Source: JBDSWU01 sp038230395 (GTDB lineage: Bacteria > Patescibacteriota > Saccharimonadia > Saccharimonadales > UBA4665). From it: a stretch of DNA of 64,000 bases. The translations under genes were made by a program, and so were the position numbers. This document shows positions 52,636 to 61,123 of the stretch, piece after piece (within the stretch, counting starts at the first letter, position 1; each line of letters opens with the position of its first letter). The stretch spans positions 17,948 through 81,947 of the forward strand of contig JBBRNI010000003.1 of the NCBI GenBank assembly GCA_038230395.1, read 5' to 3'. Under the pieces are notes generated by a model that had not been told where the DNA came from, did not search any database, and saw only the letters and a list, made by a program, of their open reading frames with translations.

Positions 52636-54294
52636 ATGGCCAACGCCCTACTTTCAGTCTATGACAAAACGGGTATTGAAGCATTCGCGCAAGGCTTAGT
52701 CGAGTTAGGCTGGACTGTCTACGCCTCAGGAGGCACTGCTCAAAAAATCCAGGACGCCAAAATTCCTGTTACTGACGTCGCAGAGCTAGTAGGTGGTAAG
52801 GCTATCCTCGGGCACCGCGTTGTAACGCTGTCACGAGAATTATATGCCGGCATATTGGCCGATACCGACAGCCCTGCAGACATGGCAGAAATGAAAGAAC
52901 TCGGGTTGCCACTTATCGACCTAGTTTGCGTCGATATGTACCCACTTGAAGCAGAGATCGCTAAACCTAAAGCTTCTGTTCAAGATATTGTTAAGCAGAC
53001 TGACATCGGAGGGCCAACAATGCTACGGGCCGCCGCCAAAAGTCGACGCATCGTGCTATCAGCAGCTGAGCAACGAGTCGCGGTTTTAGCGTGGTTGCGG
53101 GCTGATAAACCTGACGAAGCAGGCTTTCTTGAAGACTTAGCCGCTCGCGCCGAATACGAAGTAACGCGCTACACACTGGCTCTAACCAAATATCTAAATG
53201 GCACAAATGTCAGTGGCTTTATTGCCCACAAGCTGTCTAGTACCAAATATGGTGAAAACCCCCAGCAAGCTGACGCCGGTTTATATGCCGATAACCGCGC
53301 AGCTGTCGACAAACTTGGATTGGACCAATTCCAACATGTTCAAGGCATGGAACAGAGCTATATTAACCTGAGCGATATTGACCGCTTGTTGCAGACAGCA
53401 ACACATATTGCAGCCGGTTTCGAGCGTAACTTCAAAACGGTACCGGCACTGGCAGTAGGTGTCAAACATGGCAATGCTTGCGGTGCTGGTGTGGCCAATA
53501 CGCATGTCCTAGCTGTTCAAAAAATGCTTGAAGGTGATACTCGGGCTATCTTTGGCGGGGTAGTCATGATTAACGGTGCAATTGATAAAGCAGTCGCCGA
53601 AACACTTATGAATCACGCAATGGACAATAGCATGAAACGACTACTTGATGGAGTCGTTGGGGCCAGCGTAACCGACGAAGCCTTACAACTCTTAAGCCGC
53701 GCAAAACTACGAGTAGTCGTCAATCCAGCGCTAGCTGAGTTAAGCGAACAGTCACTGGATAACACAAGACGGGTCCGCCCAGTTCGAGGTGGTGTCTTGG
53801 AACAGCCTAACTACACTTTTGTGCAAGATTTATCTGCCGATCACATGCAATTTCACGGTTCATTAAGCGACCAACAAAAGCAAGATATAATCTTGGCCTG
53901 GGCCATCGGTGCTACGAGCAATAGCAACACCATTACAATTGTTAAAAATGGCCAACTTATTGGAAACGGCGTTGGCCAACAAGACCGTGTGGGGGCCGGG
54001 CAACTAGCGCTTGGCCGCACCACTATTGCCATGCCCAGCTTACTCAAAGCTGGTGACAAGCTAGCCATTAGTAGTCAGCTAAGTCTTAGCAAACTCAGTG
54101 GTGCTAGCGCCTACAGCGATAGTTTCTTCCCATTCCCTGATGGACCAGCTTTACTTGCACAAGCTGGCGTGACAGCTATCTTAACTTCCAGCGGATCTTT
54201 AGCAGACGAGACCATTATTAAAACGTTGACCGACGCCGGTGTCAGGCTAGCAATGGTTCCAGATAAGCTTGGCCGTGGATTCTACGCCCACTAG
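52636..54294 (+). CDS. purH: Bifunctional AICAR transformylase / IMP cyclohydrolase
   Basis: Steps 9 and 10: AICAR to FAICAR (using 10-formyl-THF) and then IMP. The 552 residues comprise an N-terminal MGS-like cyclohydrolase (LSVYDKTGIEAFA, YASGGTAQKI, KQTDIGGPTMLRAAAKS) and the C-terminal transformylase with the catalytic Lys-His in VGVKHGNACGAG and the ending GRGFYAH. GGAG lies 10 nt upstream in purB. It completes the pathway within one 15-kb region. Confidence 0.96.
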   Translation: MANALLSVYDKTGIEAFAQGLVELGWTVYASGGTAQKIQDAKIPVTDVAELVGGKAILGHRVVTLSRELYAGILADTDSPADMAEMKELGLPLIDLVCVDMYPLEAEIAKPKASVQDIVKQTDIGGPTMLRAAAKSRRIVLSAAEQRVAVLAWLRADKPDEAGFLEDLAARAEYEVTRYTLALTKYLNGTNVSGFIAHKLSSTKYGENPQQADAGLYADNRAAVDKLGLDQFQHVQGMEQSYINLSDIDRLLQTATHIAAGFERNFKTVPALAVGVKHGNACGAGVANTHVLAVQKMLEGDTRAIFGGVVMINGAIDKAVAETLMNHAMDNSMKRLLDGVVGASVTDEALQLLSRAKLRVVVNPALAELSEQSLDNTRRVRPVRGGVLEQPNYTFVQDLSADHMQFHGSLSDQQKQDIILAWAIGATSNSNTITIVKNGQLIGNGVGQQDRVGAGQLALGRTTIAMPSLLKAGDKLAISSQLSLSKLSGASAYSDSFFPFPDGPALLAQAGVTAILTSSGSLADETIIKTLTDAGVRLAMVPDKLGRGFYAH

Positions 54295-54307
54295 CAATTT
54301 CGCGTTT

Positions 54308-54327
54308 CTGACTACTCCGCTAGTCAG
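54308..54327. terminator. Hairpin at the convergent purH / mshC-like end
   Basis: CTGACTA-CTCCGC-TAGTCAG is a perfect 7-bp stem over the stop codon of the minus-strand gene. It lacks a T-tract, so termination is weak or factor-assisted. Confidence 0.4.
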
Positions 54328-55480
54328 TAAGTCCGAGTAATTGCAGTGTTTGGAGCACAAACGGTTCTGCACCAGTATCCATGCTATGCTTGCATCCAAT
54401 AAAATCATGTAGAGCGTCAATAACTTCTGGGGCGTTTAGATCGTCGTCGAGCGCGGTGCGAACGGCTGATAGTAATTGTTTACCAGCTGCCGCATCGGCA
54501 TGCCCAGCACAGTGTCGCACGTGGTCTAGCAGTTTAGTAGCTTCGGCAAGTAGCTCTGGAAGCCATTCACCTCCAACACGGTGGTGATAGTGCATCAGCG
54601 CCAAGCGAATAACTGCCGGCTCATGACTACCAAGCAGGTCATGGACAAACACCAAATTACCAAGTGATTTACTCATCTTTTCACCATCATATAAAAGTGG
54701 TGAGACGTGTAACCAGTGGCGAGCCATAAGTGGCGCACCGAGGCCATCGCTTTGGGCAATTTCGCTACTATGATGCGGAAAGATAAGATCAGTACCACCA
54801 CCGTGTATATCAAAGGGTATATCGAGCAACTCTCTAGACATAACAGAACATTCAATGTGCCAACCAGGGCGACCTGCACCTAGTGATGTCTGCCACTGTG
54901 CGGGATCAGATTTGTCAGTTATGCCTTTCCACAGCAAGAAATCAAGTGGCTGACGCTTGCCAACACGGTCGGGGTCGCCACCTCTAGCTATGCTCAGCCC
55001 CATTATGAGCCGTTCGCTAAAGCCGGAGAATTTGTTATATGCCTGGAATTTACTGGTGTCGAAATAAACATCATCATTTAGGCGGTAGGCGTAGCCGTTT
55101 GCTAGTAAGGCTTCGACAGCTTCCGACATTTGTAATATATAGTCGCTCGCTAGTGGCTCAGCATATGGTTTCTTGAAACGTAACTGCTTTAGGGTAGCCT
55201 GAAAGGCTTTGGTCTCGTTGGCCGCTAACTGACGGTAGTCGAGCCCTAGTTCTTTGGCTTTCACATAGATTGGCTCGTCAACATCTGTAATATTACGGAC
55301 CATGCGCACTTCGTGACCCAAATCTTGTAAACGTCGCTGTAGTAGGTCATAGGTCATAAATGTAAAAATGTGCCCTAGGTGCGCTGAGTCATACGGAGTG
55401 ATACCACAAACATATATTTGGACTACTGGGTTAGGCTTGAAGTCTATGTACTGTTTTTGAGCTGTATCGAATAATTTCAT
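54320..55480 (-). CDS. MshC-like cysteine ligase (class I CysRS homologue)
   Basis: A 386-residue HIGH/KMSKS protein. The start KLFDTAQKQY, YVCGITPYDSAHLGH, RNITDVDEPIYVKAKELGLDYRQLA, GKRQPLDFLLWKG, GRPGWHIEC and DGEKMSKSLGNLVFVHDL agree better with mycothiol ligase MshC than with cysteinyl-tRNA synthetase. It is ~75 residues shorter than a normal CysRS and lacks a full anticodon-binding end. PHHSSEIAQS is closer to CysRS, so a short CysRS (cysS) remains the main alternative. MshC joins Cys to GlcN-inositol using ATP. TACAAT lies 8 nt before the ATG. It is divergent from the PIG-L deacetylase. Confidence 0.7.
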   Translation of the reverse strand: MKLFDTAQKQYIDFKPNPVVQIYVCGITPYDSAHLGHIFTFMTYDLLQRRLQDLGHEVRMVRNITDVDEPIYVKAKELGLDYRQLAANETKAFQATLKQLRFKKPYAEPLASDYILQMSEAVEALLANGYAYRLNDDVYFDTSKFQAYNKFSGFSERLIMGLSIARGGDPDRVGKRQPLDFLLWKGITDKSDPAQWQTSLGAGRPGWHIECSVMSRELLDIPFDIHGGGTDLIFPHHSSEIAQSDGLGAPLMARHWLHVSPLLYDGEKMSKSLGNLVFVHDLLGSHEPAVIRLALMHYHHRVGGEWLPELLAEATKLLDHVRHCAGHADAAAGKQLLSAVRTALDDDLNAPEVIDALHDFIGCKHSMDTGAEPFVLQTLQLLGLTD

Positions 55481-55582
55481 AAGAGCTTATTGTACCAGTT
55501 TGTTGTACCAGTTTGAATCAGTTGTAGCACTAATTTAGAATAATTGTTGATGCTACAAGCCGTCATCTAGTATGCTATATGT

Positions 55583-56311
55583 ATGAAGCCCACCACTTAT
55601 GAACCACTGCACCCCCAAGTTGTGTTGGGAGTTGGTGCCCATCCAGACGACCTGGACTTTATGGCCGGTGGTTCACTCGCCAGCTTCGCGGCCGAGGGTG
55701 CCAAAGTTTACTATCTTATTTTGACTGATGGTAGTAGCGGTTCAGCCGACTTAACTGCTGATAGCCTAGCCTTAGTTGCTACCCGCAAAGCTGAGCAAGA
55801 TGCAGCTGTAAAAGCAACAGGAGCGGCTGGTTCAGAATTTTTGGACTATACTGACGGTAAGCTAGAGATCACTATGGAGCTTAAAAAAGATATAATACGC
55901 GTTATTCGCAAGCTCAAACCTGACGTTGTAATCACTTTTGATCCATCAGTGCTCTATTTTACGCCCCGAGGTTTTATTAATCATCCAGACCATCGAGCAG
56001 CCGGGCAGGCGACGCTCGACGCGGTCTTTCCGCTAGCTCGTGATCACTTAAGTTTCCCAGAAATACTAGCGGAAGGCTATCAGCCGCACAAGGTCAAAAC
56101 TGTTTTGCTGAGCAATTTTGAAAAACAAGATTTTTATATTGATATTAGCCAAACTATGGACGCCAAAGTTGCTGCCTTGGAGGCGCACGGTAGCCAGATG
56201 CCAAATATGCCAGCCGTCGAAGCTATGGTACGGGAGATGGCTAGCAGCGCTGGTGACAAAGCTGGAAGTCATTACGCTGAAGGCTTTGTGCGCATCGATA
56301 CCATGGCATAA
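55583..56311 (+). CDS. PIG-L/LmbE-family deacetylase (MshB/BshB-like)
   Basis: Zinc-dependent N-acetylglucosamine-type deacetylase (242 residues). The zinc and catalytic motif is GAHPDDLDFMAGGS (AHPDD) near 17-30, and the third ligand lies in NHPDHRAAG. Members remove acetyl groups from GlcNAc-inositol (MshB), GlcNAc-malate (BshB) or lipid glycans. Being next to an MshC-like gene suggests a sugar-thiol route, but the substrate is not proven. TATGCT (55571-55576) ends 6 nt before the ATG. Confidence 0.85.
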   Translation: MKPTTYEPLHPQVVLGVGAHPDDLDFMAGGSLASFAAEGAKVYYLILTDGSSGSADLTADSLALVATRKAEQDAAVKATGAAGSEFLDYTDGKLEITMELKKDIIRVIRKLKPDVVITFDPSVLYFTPRGFINHPDHRAAGQATLDAVFPLARDHLSFPEILAEGYQPHKVKTVLLSNFEKQDFYIDISQTMDAKVAALEAHGSQMPNMPAVEAMVREMASSAGDKAGSHYAEGFVRIDTMA

Positions 56312-56352
56312 CCCGGATCCACCAAGCTGCTTTAAGATGCTATAGTTAAGGG

Positions 56353-57027
56353 ATGCAATTCATATTAACTCCCGATAGCGCCACCGCAATTTCTGATTTA
56401 CAAGCGCGACTAATTACTGAACTGACTGCCGGTAAAAAAGTTTTGTGGTTGGTAAGCGGTGGGTCTAACATTGATGCCAGCGTTGTAGTGATGGCTAATA
56501 TTGAGCCTGCGCTGCAGAGTAATCTCACCATAATGCTCTCGGACGAACGCTATGGCCCAGTCGCTCACCCTGATTCCAACTTTCAGCAGTTGCAAACCAA
56601 AGGTTTTACAGTCAGCGGCGCCACACTGCTTCCAACGCTACAGCCAGGCCTATCTCTCGATGAAACGGCGGCGGCCTACTCGATTGTTATTCAGCAACAA
56701 TTTTCAAAAGCAGAGATTATAATTAGCCAACTTGGCATTGGCGCGGACGGTCACATTGCCGGTATTTTACCGGAGTCGCTGGCAACAAACAGTCCGGACG
56801 CTCTAGTTGTTGGCTACCTAAGCGATCCATTTGAGCGAATTACGTGCACATTTAGAGCACTCCAAGCAATTGATACTAATTACAGCCTGGTATACGGTGT
56901 CGACAAGAAAGATGCATTGACTCGTTTGCAGCAGACCGAAGTTGCCTTGGCTGATCAACCATCACAAATTCTCAAACAGTTGCCAGAGGCTTATGTATAT
57001 AACGATCAAGTCGGTGACACACAGTGA
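56353..57027 (+). CDS. pgl: 6-phosphogluconolactonase
   Basis: Second step of the oxidative pentose phosphate pathway. The 224 residues have WLVSGGSN, LSDERYGPVAHPDSNFQQL and GIGADGHIAGILPES, the active-site blocks of the family. It overlaps zwf by 4 nt. TATAGT (56341-56346) ends 6 nt before the ATG, so this is the first gene of the pgl-zwf-malic enzyme unit. Confidence 0.93.
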   Translation: MQFILTPDSATAISDLQARLITELTAGKKVLWLVSGGSNIDASVVVMANIEPALQSNLTIMLSDERYGPVAHPDSNFQQLQTKGFTVSGATLLPTLQPGLSLDETAAAYSIVIQQQFSKAEIIISQLGIGADGHIAGILPESLATNSPDALVVGYLSDPFERITCTFRALQAIDTNYSLVYGVDKKDALTRLQQTEVALADQPSQILKQLPEAYVYNDQVGDTQ

Positions 57028-58445
57028 CATCTGTAGCATCAGAAACGCCAGCCTGCTTAGTAGTATTTGGAATCACGGGTGACCTAGCTAAGCGTAAAGT
57101 GTTACCTGCAATTTATCATTTGTTCAAAGAAGGCCTATTCCCAGTCGGTACCCAAATTATTGGCACATCAAGGCAAGCAATAACTACACAAGACCTGCTG
57201 AAAGAGGTTGAGCTGTGCGTCCTAGAAATTGATAATATTTGTGACCCAGACGCTTTACAGCTGTTTACTGATAATCTACACATTGTGCAGCTCGACCCAG
57301 ACAAGGACTCAGATTATGACAATCTGCGCGACACGCTCGATGCCATAGATAAAGCTAAAAGCCAAAAGTTCAATCGTCTATACTATTTATCCATTCCTCC
57401 ACAAGTTTACAGTTCCGTTATTCGCCATCTTGGCGACCATGGCCTTAATAGCAAAGGCGAAAACGGTAATGGGGTTAGTCGTCTACTCGTAGAGAAACCA
57501 TTTGGCTACGATGTATTGTCAGCAGAAAAGCTGATAGCCGACACGGCTACCGCGTTCCAAGAAGACCAGATTTTTCGTATCGACCACTATTTGGCCAAAG
57601 AAACTGCCCAGAATATATTGACCTTCCGCCGGCATAATCCCTTATTTAACAGTTTATGGGACGCTCAACATATACGAGCTGTAGAAGTTTTGGCTACCGA
57701 AGAAATTGGTATTGAAGGTCGAGCAAATTTTTATGATTCAGTCGGCGCACTACGCGACCTAGTACAGAGTCATTTACTACAACTCTTAACACTAACACTA
57801 ATGGACCTGCCGAGTGACGATAACGATGTCGATCAGCTGCATGTCTGCAAACAAAAGTTTTTAGAGGCTATCGCGCCAATAAAAGCTGACAAGGTAATAA
57901 CACAAGTAGTACGTGCACAATACAACGGCTACCGTGAGGAGGTAGACAAACCAAATTCAACAACTGAGACATTTGTTTCACTGGAGATTTTTAGCAGCCT
58001 ACCAAAATGGCAAGGCATTCCGTTCAGGCTAGTAACTGGTAAGGCTTTGGCTAGCAAGCAAACCACTATTAGCCTCTACTTTGGAACTAGTGAATCAGAC
58101 ATAAATCAATTGACTTTCCGAATTCAACCCAACGAAGGCATCGACGTTCAATTACTGGTTAAAACTCCGGGCTATAAAGCTGCATTGCAATCAGCGAACA
58201 TGAATTTTAGCTACGCCAACACTTTTGCCGCAGGAGGCCAGCCCGATGCTTATGAAAGAGTGCTGGTTGACGCTATACGCGGAGACAAATCACTATTTGC
58301 TACCAGCGAAGAAGTTCTGGCGAGCTGGCAAATCCTGCAACCAATACTAGATGCTTGGGGCATTAATAACGCTAAAGACAATAGCAATAGCGACTTACTT
58401 CATTACGACATTGGCGCTAGCGCCGCAAGCATTACAAGGAGATAG
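57024..58445 (+). CDS. zwf: Glucose-6-phosphate 1-dehydrogenase
   Basis: First step of the oxidative pentose phosphate pathway, making NADPH. The 473 residues hold the cofactor loop FGITGDLAKRKVLPAIY, EKPFGYD and the active-site RIDHYLAKETAQN (Asp-His and Lys). The length is normal. It lies between pgl and the malic enzyme gene, 2 nt apart from the latter. Confidence 0.97.
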   Translation: MTSVASETPACLVVFGITGDLAKRKVLPAIYHLFKEGLFPVGTQIIGTSRQAITTQDLLKEVELCVLEIDNICDPDALQLFTDNLHIVQLDPDKDSDYDNLRDTLDAIDKAKSQKFNRLYYLSIPPQVYSSVIRHLGDHGLNSKGENGNGVSRLLVEKPFGYDVLSAEKLIADTATAFQEDQIFRIDHYLAKETAQNILTFRRHNPLFNSLWDAQHIRAVEVLATEEIGIEGRANFYDSVGALRDLVQSHLLQLLTLTLMDLPSDDNDVDQLHVCKQKFLEAIAPIKADKVITQVVRAQYNGYREEVDKPNSTTETFVSLEIFSSLPKWQGIPFRLVTGKALASKQTTISLYFGTSESDINQLTFRIQPNEGIDVQLLVKTPGYKAALQSANMNFSYANTFAAGGQPDAYERVLVDAIRGDKSLFATSEEVLASWQILQPILDAWGINNAKDNSNSDLLHYDIGASAASITRR

Positions 58446-58447
58446 AT

Positions 58448-59584
58448 ATGGCCGATTACGCTGACAGAGCATTAGCCCAACACAAAAAACTACGCGGCAA
58501 AATCGCGATTACACTTAAGGATGATCTAGATAGCACCGACAAGCTGAGCCTTTATTATACGCCCGGCGTGGCGGCGGTCAGCAGCTATTTGGCGACCCAT
58601 CCCAAAGAAACACGCGATTATACCTGGACAAACAACCTAGTGGCGGTTATTAGTGATGGCTCCGCAGTTCTTGGCCTTGGCAACATTGGACCAGAAGGAG
58701 CGCTACCCGTAATGGAGGGTAAAGCCATGTTGTTCAAGCATTTCGCCAATATTGACGCAGTTCCTCTGGTGCTCAACGTCCACACACCCGACGAAATTGT
58801 AGCTGCCATCCAAGCAATTGCGCCTAGTTTTGGCGGCATCAATCTGGAAGACATTGCCGCTCCTCAATGTTTCGAAATTGAAGAACGTCTCAAAGCAAGC
58901 CTAACTATACCCGTTATGCATGATGATCAACATGGTACTGCTATTGTGGTTCTAGCCGGGTTGATTAATGCTTGCAAGGTCACCGGCAGGCAACTCAATG
59001 ACAGCAAAATTGTTGTAGTGGGGTCCGGTGCGGCAGGCACTGCTATTATGAAACTACTCCACAAATATGCCCGACCCGAAATCATTGCTGTCGACAGTAA
59101 AGGCATCATCTCCAGGGACCGCCAGGATTTGAACCCAGAAAAAACACAGTTATTAGACATCACAAATCCCAACTCTGTTTCTGGCTCATTGGCTGACGCC
59201 CTATCTAACGCCGACATCTTCATTGGAGTCTCACAGCCTGGGCTATTAAACGCAACGCTCATCGAAGCAATGGCGCCTCAGCCAATAGTCTTTGCCATGG
59301 CCAACCCAACACCAGAGATTCTGCCAGACGAGGCCAAGGCCGCTGGCGTGGCCGTCATCGCAACCGGTAGAAGCGACTTTCCGAATCAGGTCAATAACGC
59401 TCTAGCTTTTCCAGGCATCTTCCGTGGTGCACTCGATAACCACGTCACGGCAATAACCGACGACCATAAGTTGGCTGCCGCTGAAGTTATTGCAGCCCTA
59501 GTTGCTAGTCCAAACGCTGAGAATATCATTCCACCTGTTGGTGACACCAGGCTGGTACCAGCAATTGCCGCAGTTATCATTTGA
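58448..59584 (+). CDS. NAD(P)-dependent malic enzyme, short form
   Basis: Malate to pyruvate + CO2 with NAD(P)H. The 378 residues match the short bacterial malic enzyme without the phosphotransacetylase tail: LYYTPGVAAVS (catalytic Tyr), SDGSAVLGLGNIGP, EDIAAPQCFEIE and HDDQHGTAIV (metal site). The cofactor loop is VVGSGAAGTAI. Its place between zwf and gnd points to NADPH supply or pyruvate balance. Confidence 0.94.
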   Translation: MADYADRALAQHKKLRGKIAITLKDDLDSTDKLSLYYTPGVAAVSSYLATHPKETRDYTWTNNLVAVISDGSAVLGLGNIGPEGALPVMEGKAMLFKHFANIDAVPLVLNVHTPDEIVAAIQAIAPSFGGINLEDIAAPQCFEIEERLKASLTIPVMHDDQHGTAIVVLAGLINACKVTGRQLNDSKIVVVGSGAAGTAIMKLLHKYARPEIIAVDSKGIISRDRQDLNPEKTQLLDITNPNSVSGSLADALSNADIFIGVSQPGLLNATLIEAMAPQPIVFAMANPTPEILPDEAKAAGVAVIATGRSDFPNQVNNALAFPGIFRGALDNHVTAITDDHKLAAAEVIAALVASPNAENIIPPVGDTRLVPAIAAVII

Positions 59585-59657
59585 TACACTATATATAAGC
59601 ACAAAACCAGAATAACTCAGGACTAAGTTAGTATTAATACCGAATTGAGGGACAGTA

Positions 59658-61121
59658 ATGAACGATAAACCACAACCGACCGCAGATATTGCCATAATTG
59701 GTCTAGCGGTTATGGGGCAGAACTTGATCCTTAATATGAATGACCACGGCTTTACAGTTGTTGCCTTTAACCGCACAGTTAGTAAGGTTGATGAGTTTTT
59801 GAACAACGAGGCCAAAAACACTAACGTTATTGGAGCTCATACTATCGAAGATATGGTAGCCCAGCTCAAATCACCCCGCCGCATCATGTTAATGGTTAAA
59901 GCTGGCGAAGCCGTTGATCAAACTATAGAGCATTTACTGCCACACTTAGACGCGGGCGATATTATCATTGACGGCGGCAACTCTCTTTTTACTGATACAG
60001 AACGTCGTCTCAAAGAGGTTGAGTCCAAAGGGCTGTTATACGTAGGCACCGGCGTTTCTGGTGGGGAAGAGGGCGCCCGACACGGCCCATCAATAATGCC
60101 AGGTGGATCTGTAGAGGCTTGGCCACACGTCAAAGACATTTTCCAGTCGATTGCCGCTAAAGTTGAGGACGGAACACCTTGTTGTGACTGGGTCGGCGCT
60201 GGAGGAGCCGGACACTACGTCAAAATGGTCCACAACGGCATTGAATACGGTGACATGCAACTAATAGGTGAAGCCTACCAGCTACTGCAAGACCATTTGG
60301 GATTATCGGCAGCCGAAATGTCAGCAATTTTCGCAGAGTGGAACAAAGGCGAACTAGATAGTTACCTCATCCAGATCACCAGTGAAATTTTAGCCTTTCA
60401 AGACACGGATGGAACACCACTGGTCAACAAAATCTTAGATACCGCTGGCCAAAAAGGAACTGGAAAATGGACAGTTATAAGTTCGGCTGAACTTGGTCAG
60501 CCAGTAACATTAATTAGTGAAGCCGTCTACGCCCGTACAATCTCGTCATTCAAAGAACAGCGAGAAGCCGCTAGCGATGTCTTGTCTGGACCTCGTCCAG
60601 ACGGCAAAGGCGACCGCGAACTCATCGAGCAGATTCGACAGGCACTGTATGCTTCCAAGATTGTTAGTTACGCCCAAGGTTATATGCTGATGCGTGCTGC
60701 AGCTACAGAATACGGCTGGGAATTGAACTATGGGGGCATTGCCCTGATGTGGCGTGGTGGTTGCATTATTCGTTCTCGCTTCTTGGGTGACATCAAAGCA
60801 GCTTTTGATCAAACACCAGACATTACGAACTTGTTACTCGATCCGTTCTTTACCGAGGCAACTGCTAAAGCCCAGACTGCTTGGCGCTCAGTAGTGTCGA
60901 CGGCCGTTCAAGTCGGTGTTCCGGTACCGGCGATGTCAACAGCGTTAGCCTTTTACGATGGCTATCGAACGGCCAAATTACCGGCTAATTTGTTACAAGC
61001 TCAACGTGACTACTTTGGTGCCCACACCTACGAACGCATTGATATGTCTCGTGGTGAATTCGTGCACACCAACTGGACCGGGCAGGGCGGCACGACGAGC
61101 TCAGGAACCTACTCCGCTTAG
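59658..61121 (+). CDS. gnd: 6-phosphogluconate dehydrogenase, NADP-type
   Basis: Third oxidative step: 6-phosphogluconate to ribulose 5-phosphate + CO2 + NADPH. The 487 residues show the cofactor loop IGLAVMGQNLILN, the NRT contact for NADP, GVSGGEEGARHGPSIMPGG and HYVKMVHNGIEYGDMQ (catalytic Lys). A Shine-Dalgarno-like GAGGGA sits ~10 nt upstream of the ATG. It supplies ribose phosphate for PRPP, the purine precursor. Confidence 0.97.
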   Translation: MNDKPQPTADIAIIGLAVMGQNLILNMNDHGFTVVAFNRTVSKVDEFLNNEAKNTNVIGAHTIEDMVAQLKSPRRIMLMVKAGEAVDQTIEHLLPHLDAGDIIIDGGNSLFTDTERRLKEVESKGLLYVGTGVSGGEEGARHGPSIMPGGSVEAWPHVKDIFQSIAAKVEDGTPCCDWVGAGGAGHYVKMVHNGIEYGDMQLIGEAYQLLQDHLGLSAAEMSAIFAEWNKGELDSYLIQITSEILAFQDTDGTPLVNKILDTAGQKGTGKWTVISSAELGQPVTLISEAVYARTISSFKEQREAASDVLSGPRPDGKGDRELIEQIRQALYASKIVSYAQGYMLMRAAATEYGWELNYGGIALMWRGGCIIRSRFLGDIKAAFDQTPDITNLLLDPFFTEATAKAQTAWRSVVSTAVQVGVPVPAMSTALAFYDGYRTAKLPANLLQAQRDYFGAHTYERIDMSRGEFVHTNWTGQGGTTSSGTYSA

Positions 61122-61123
61122 CA

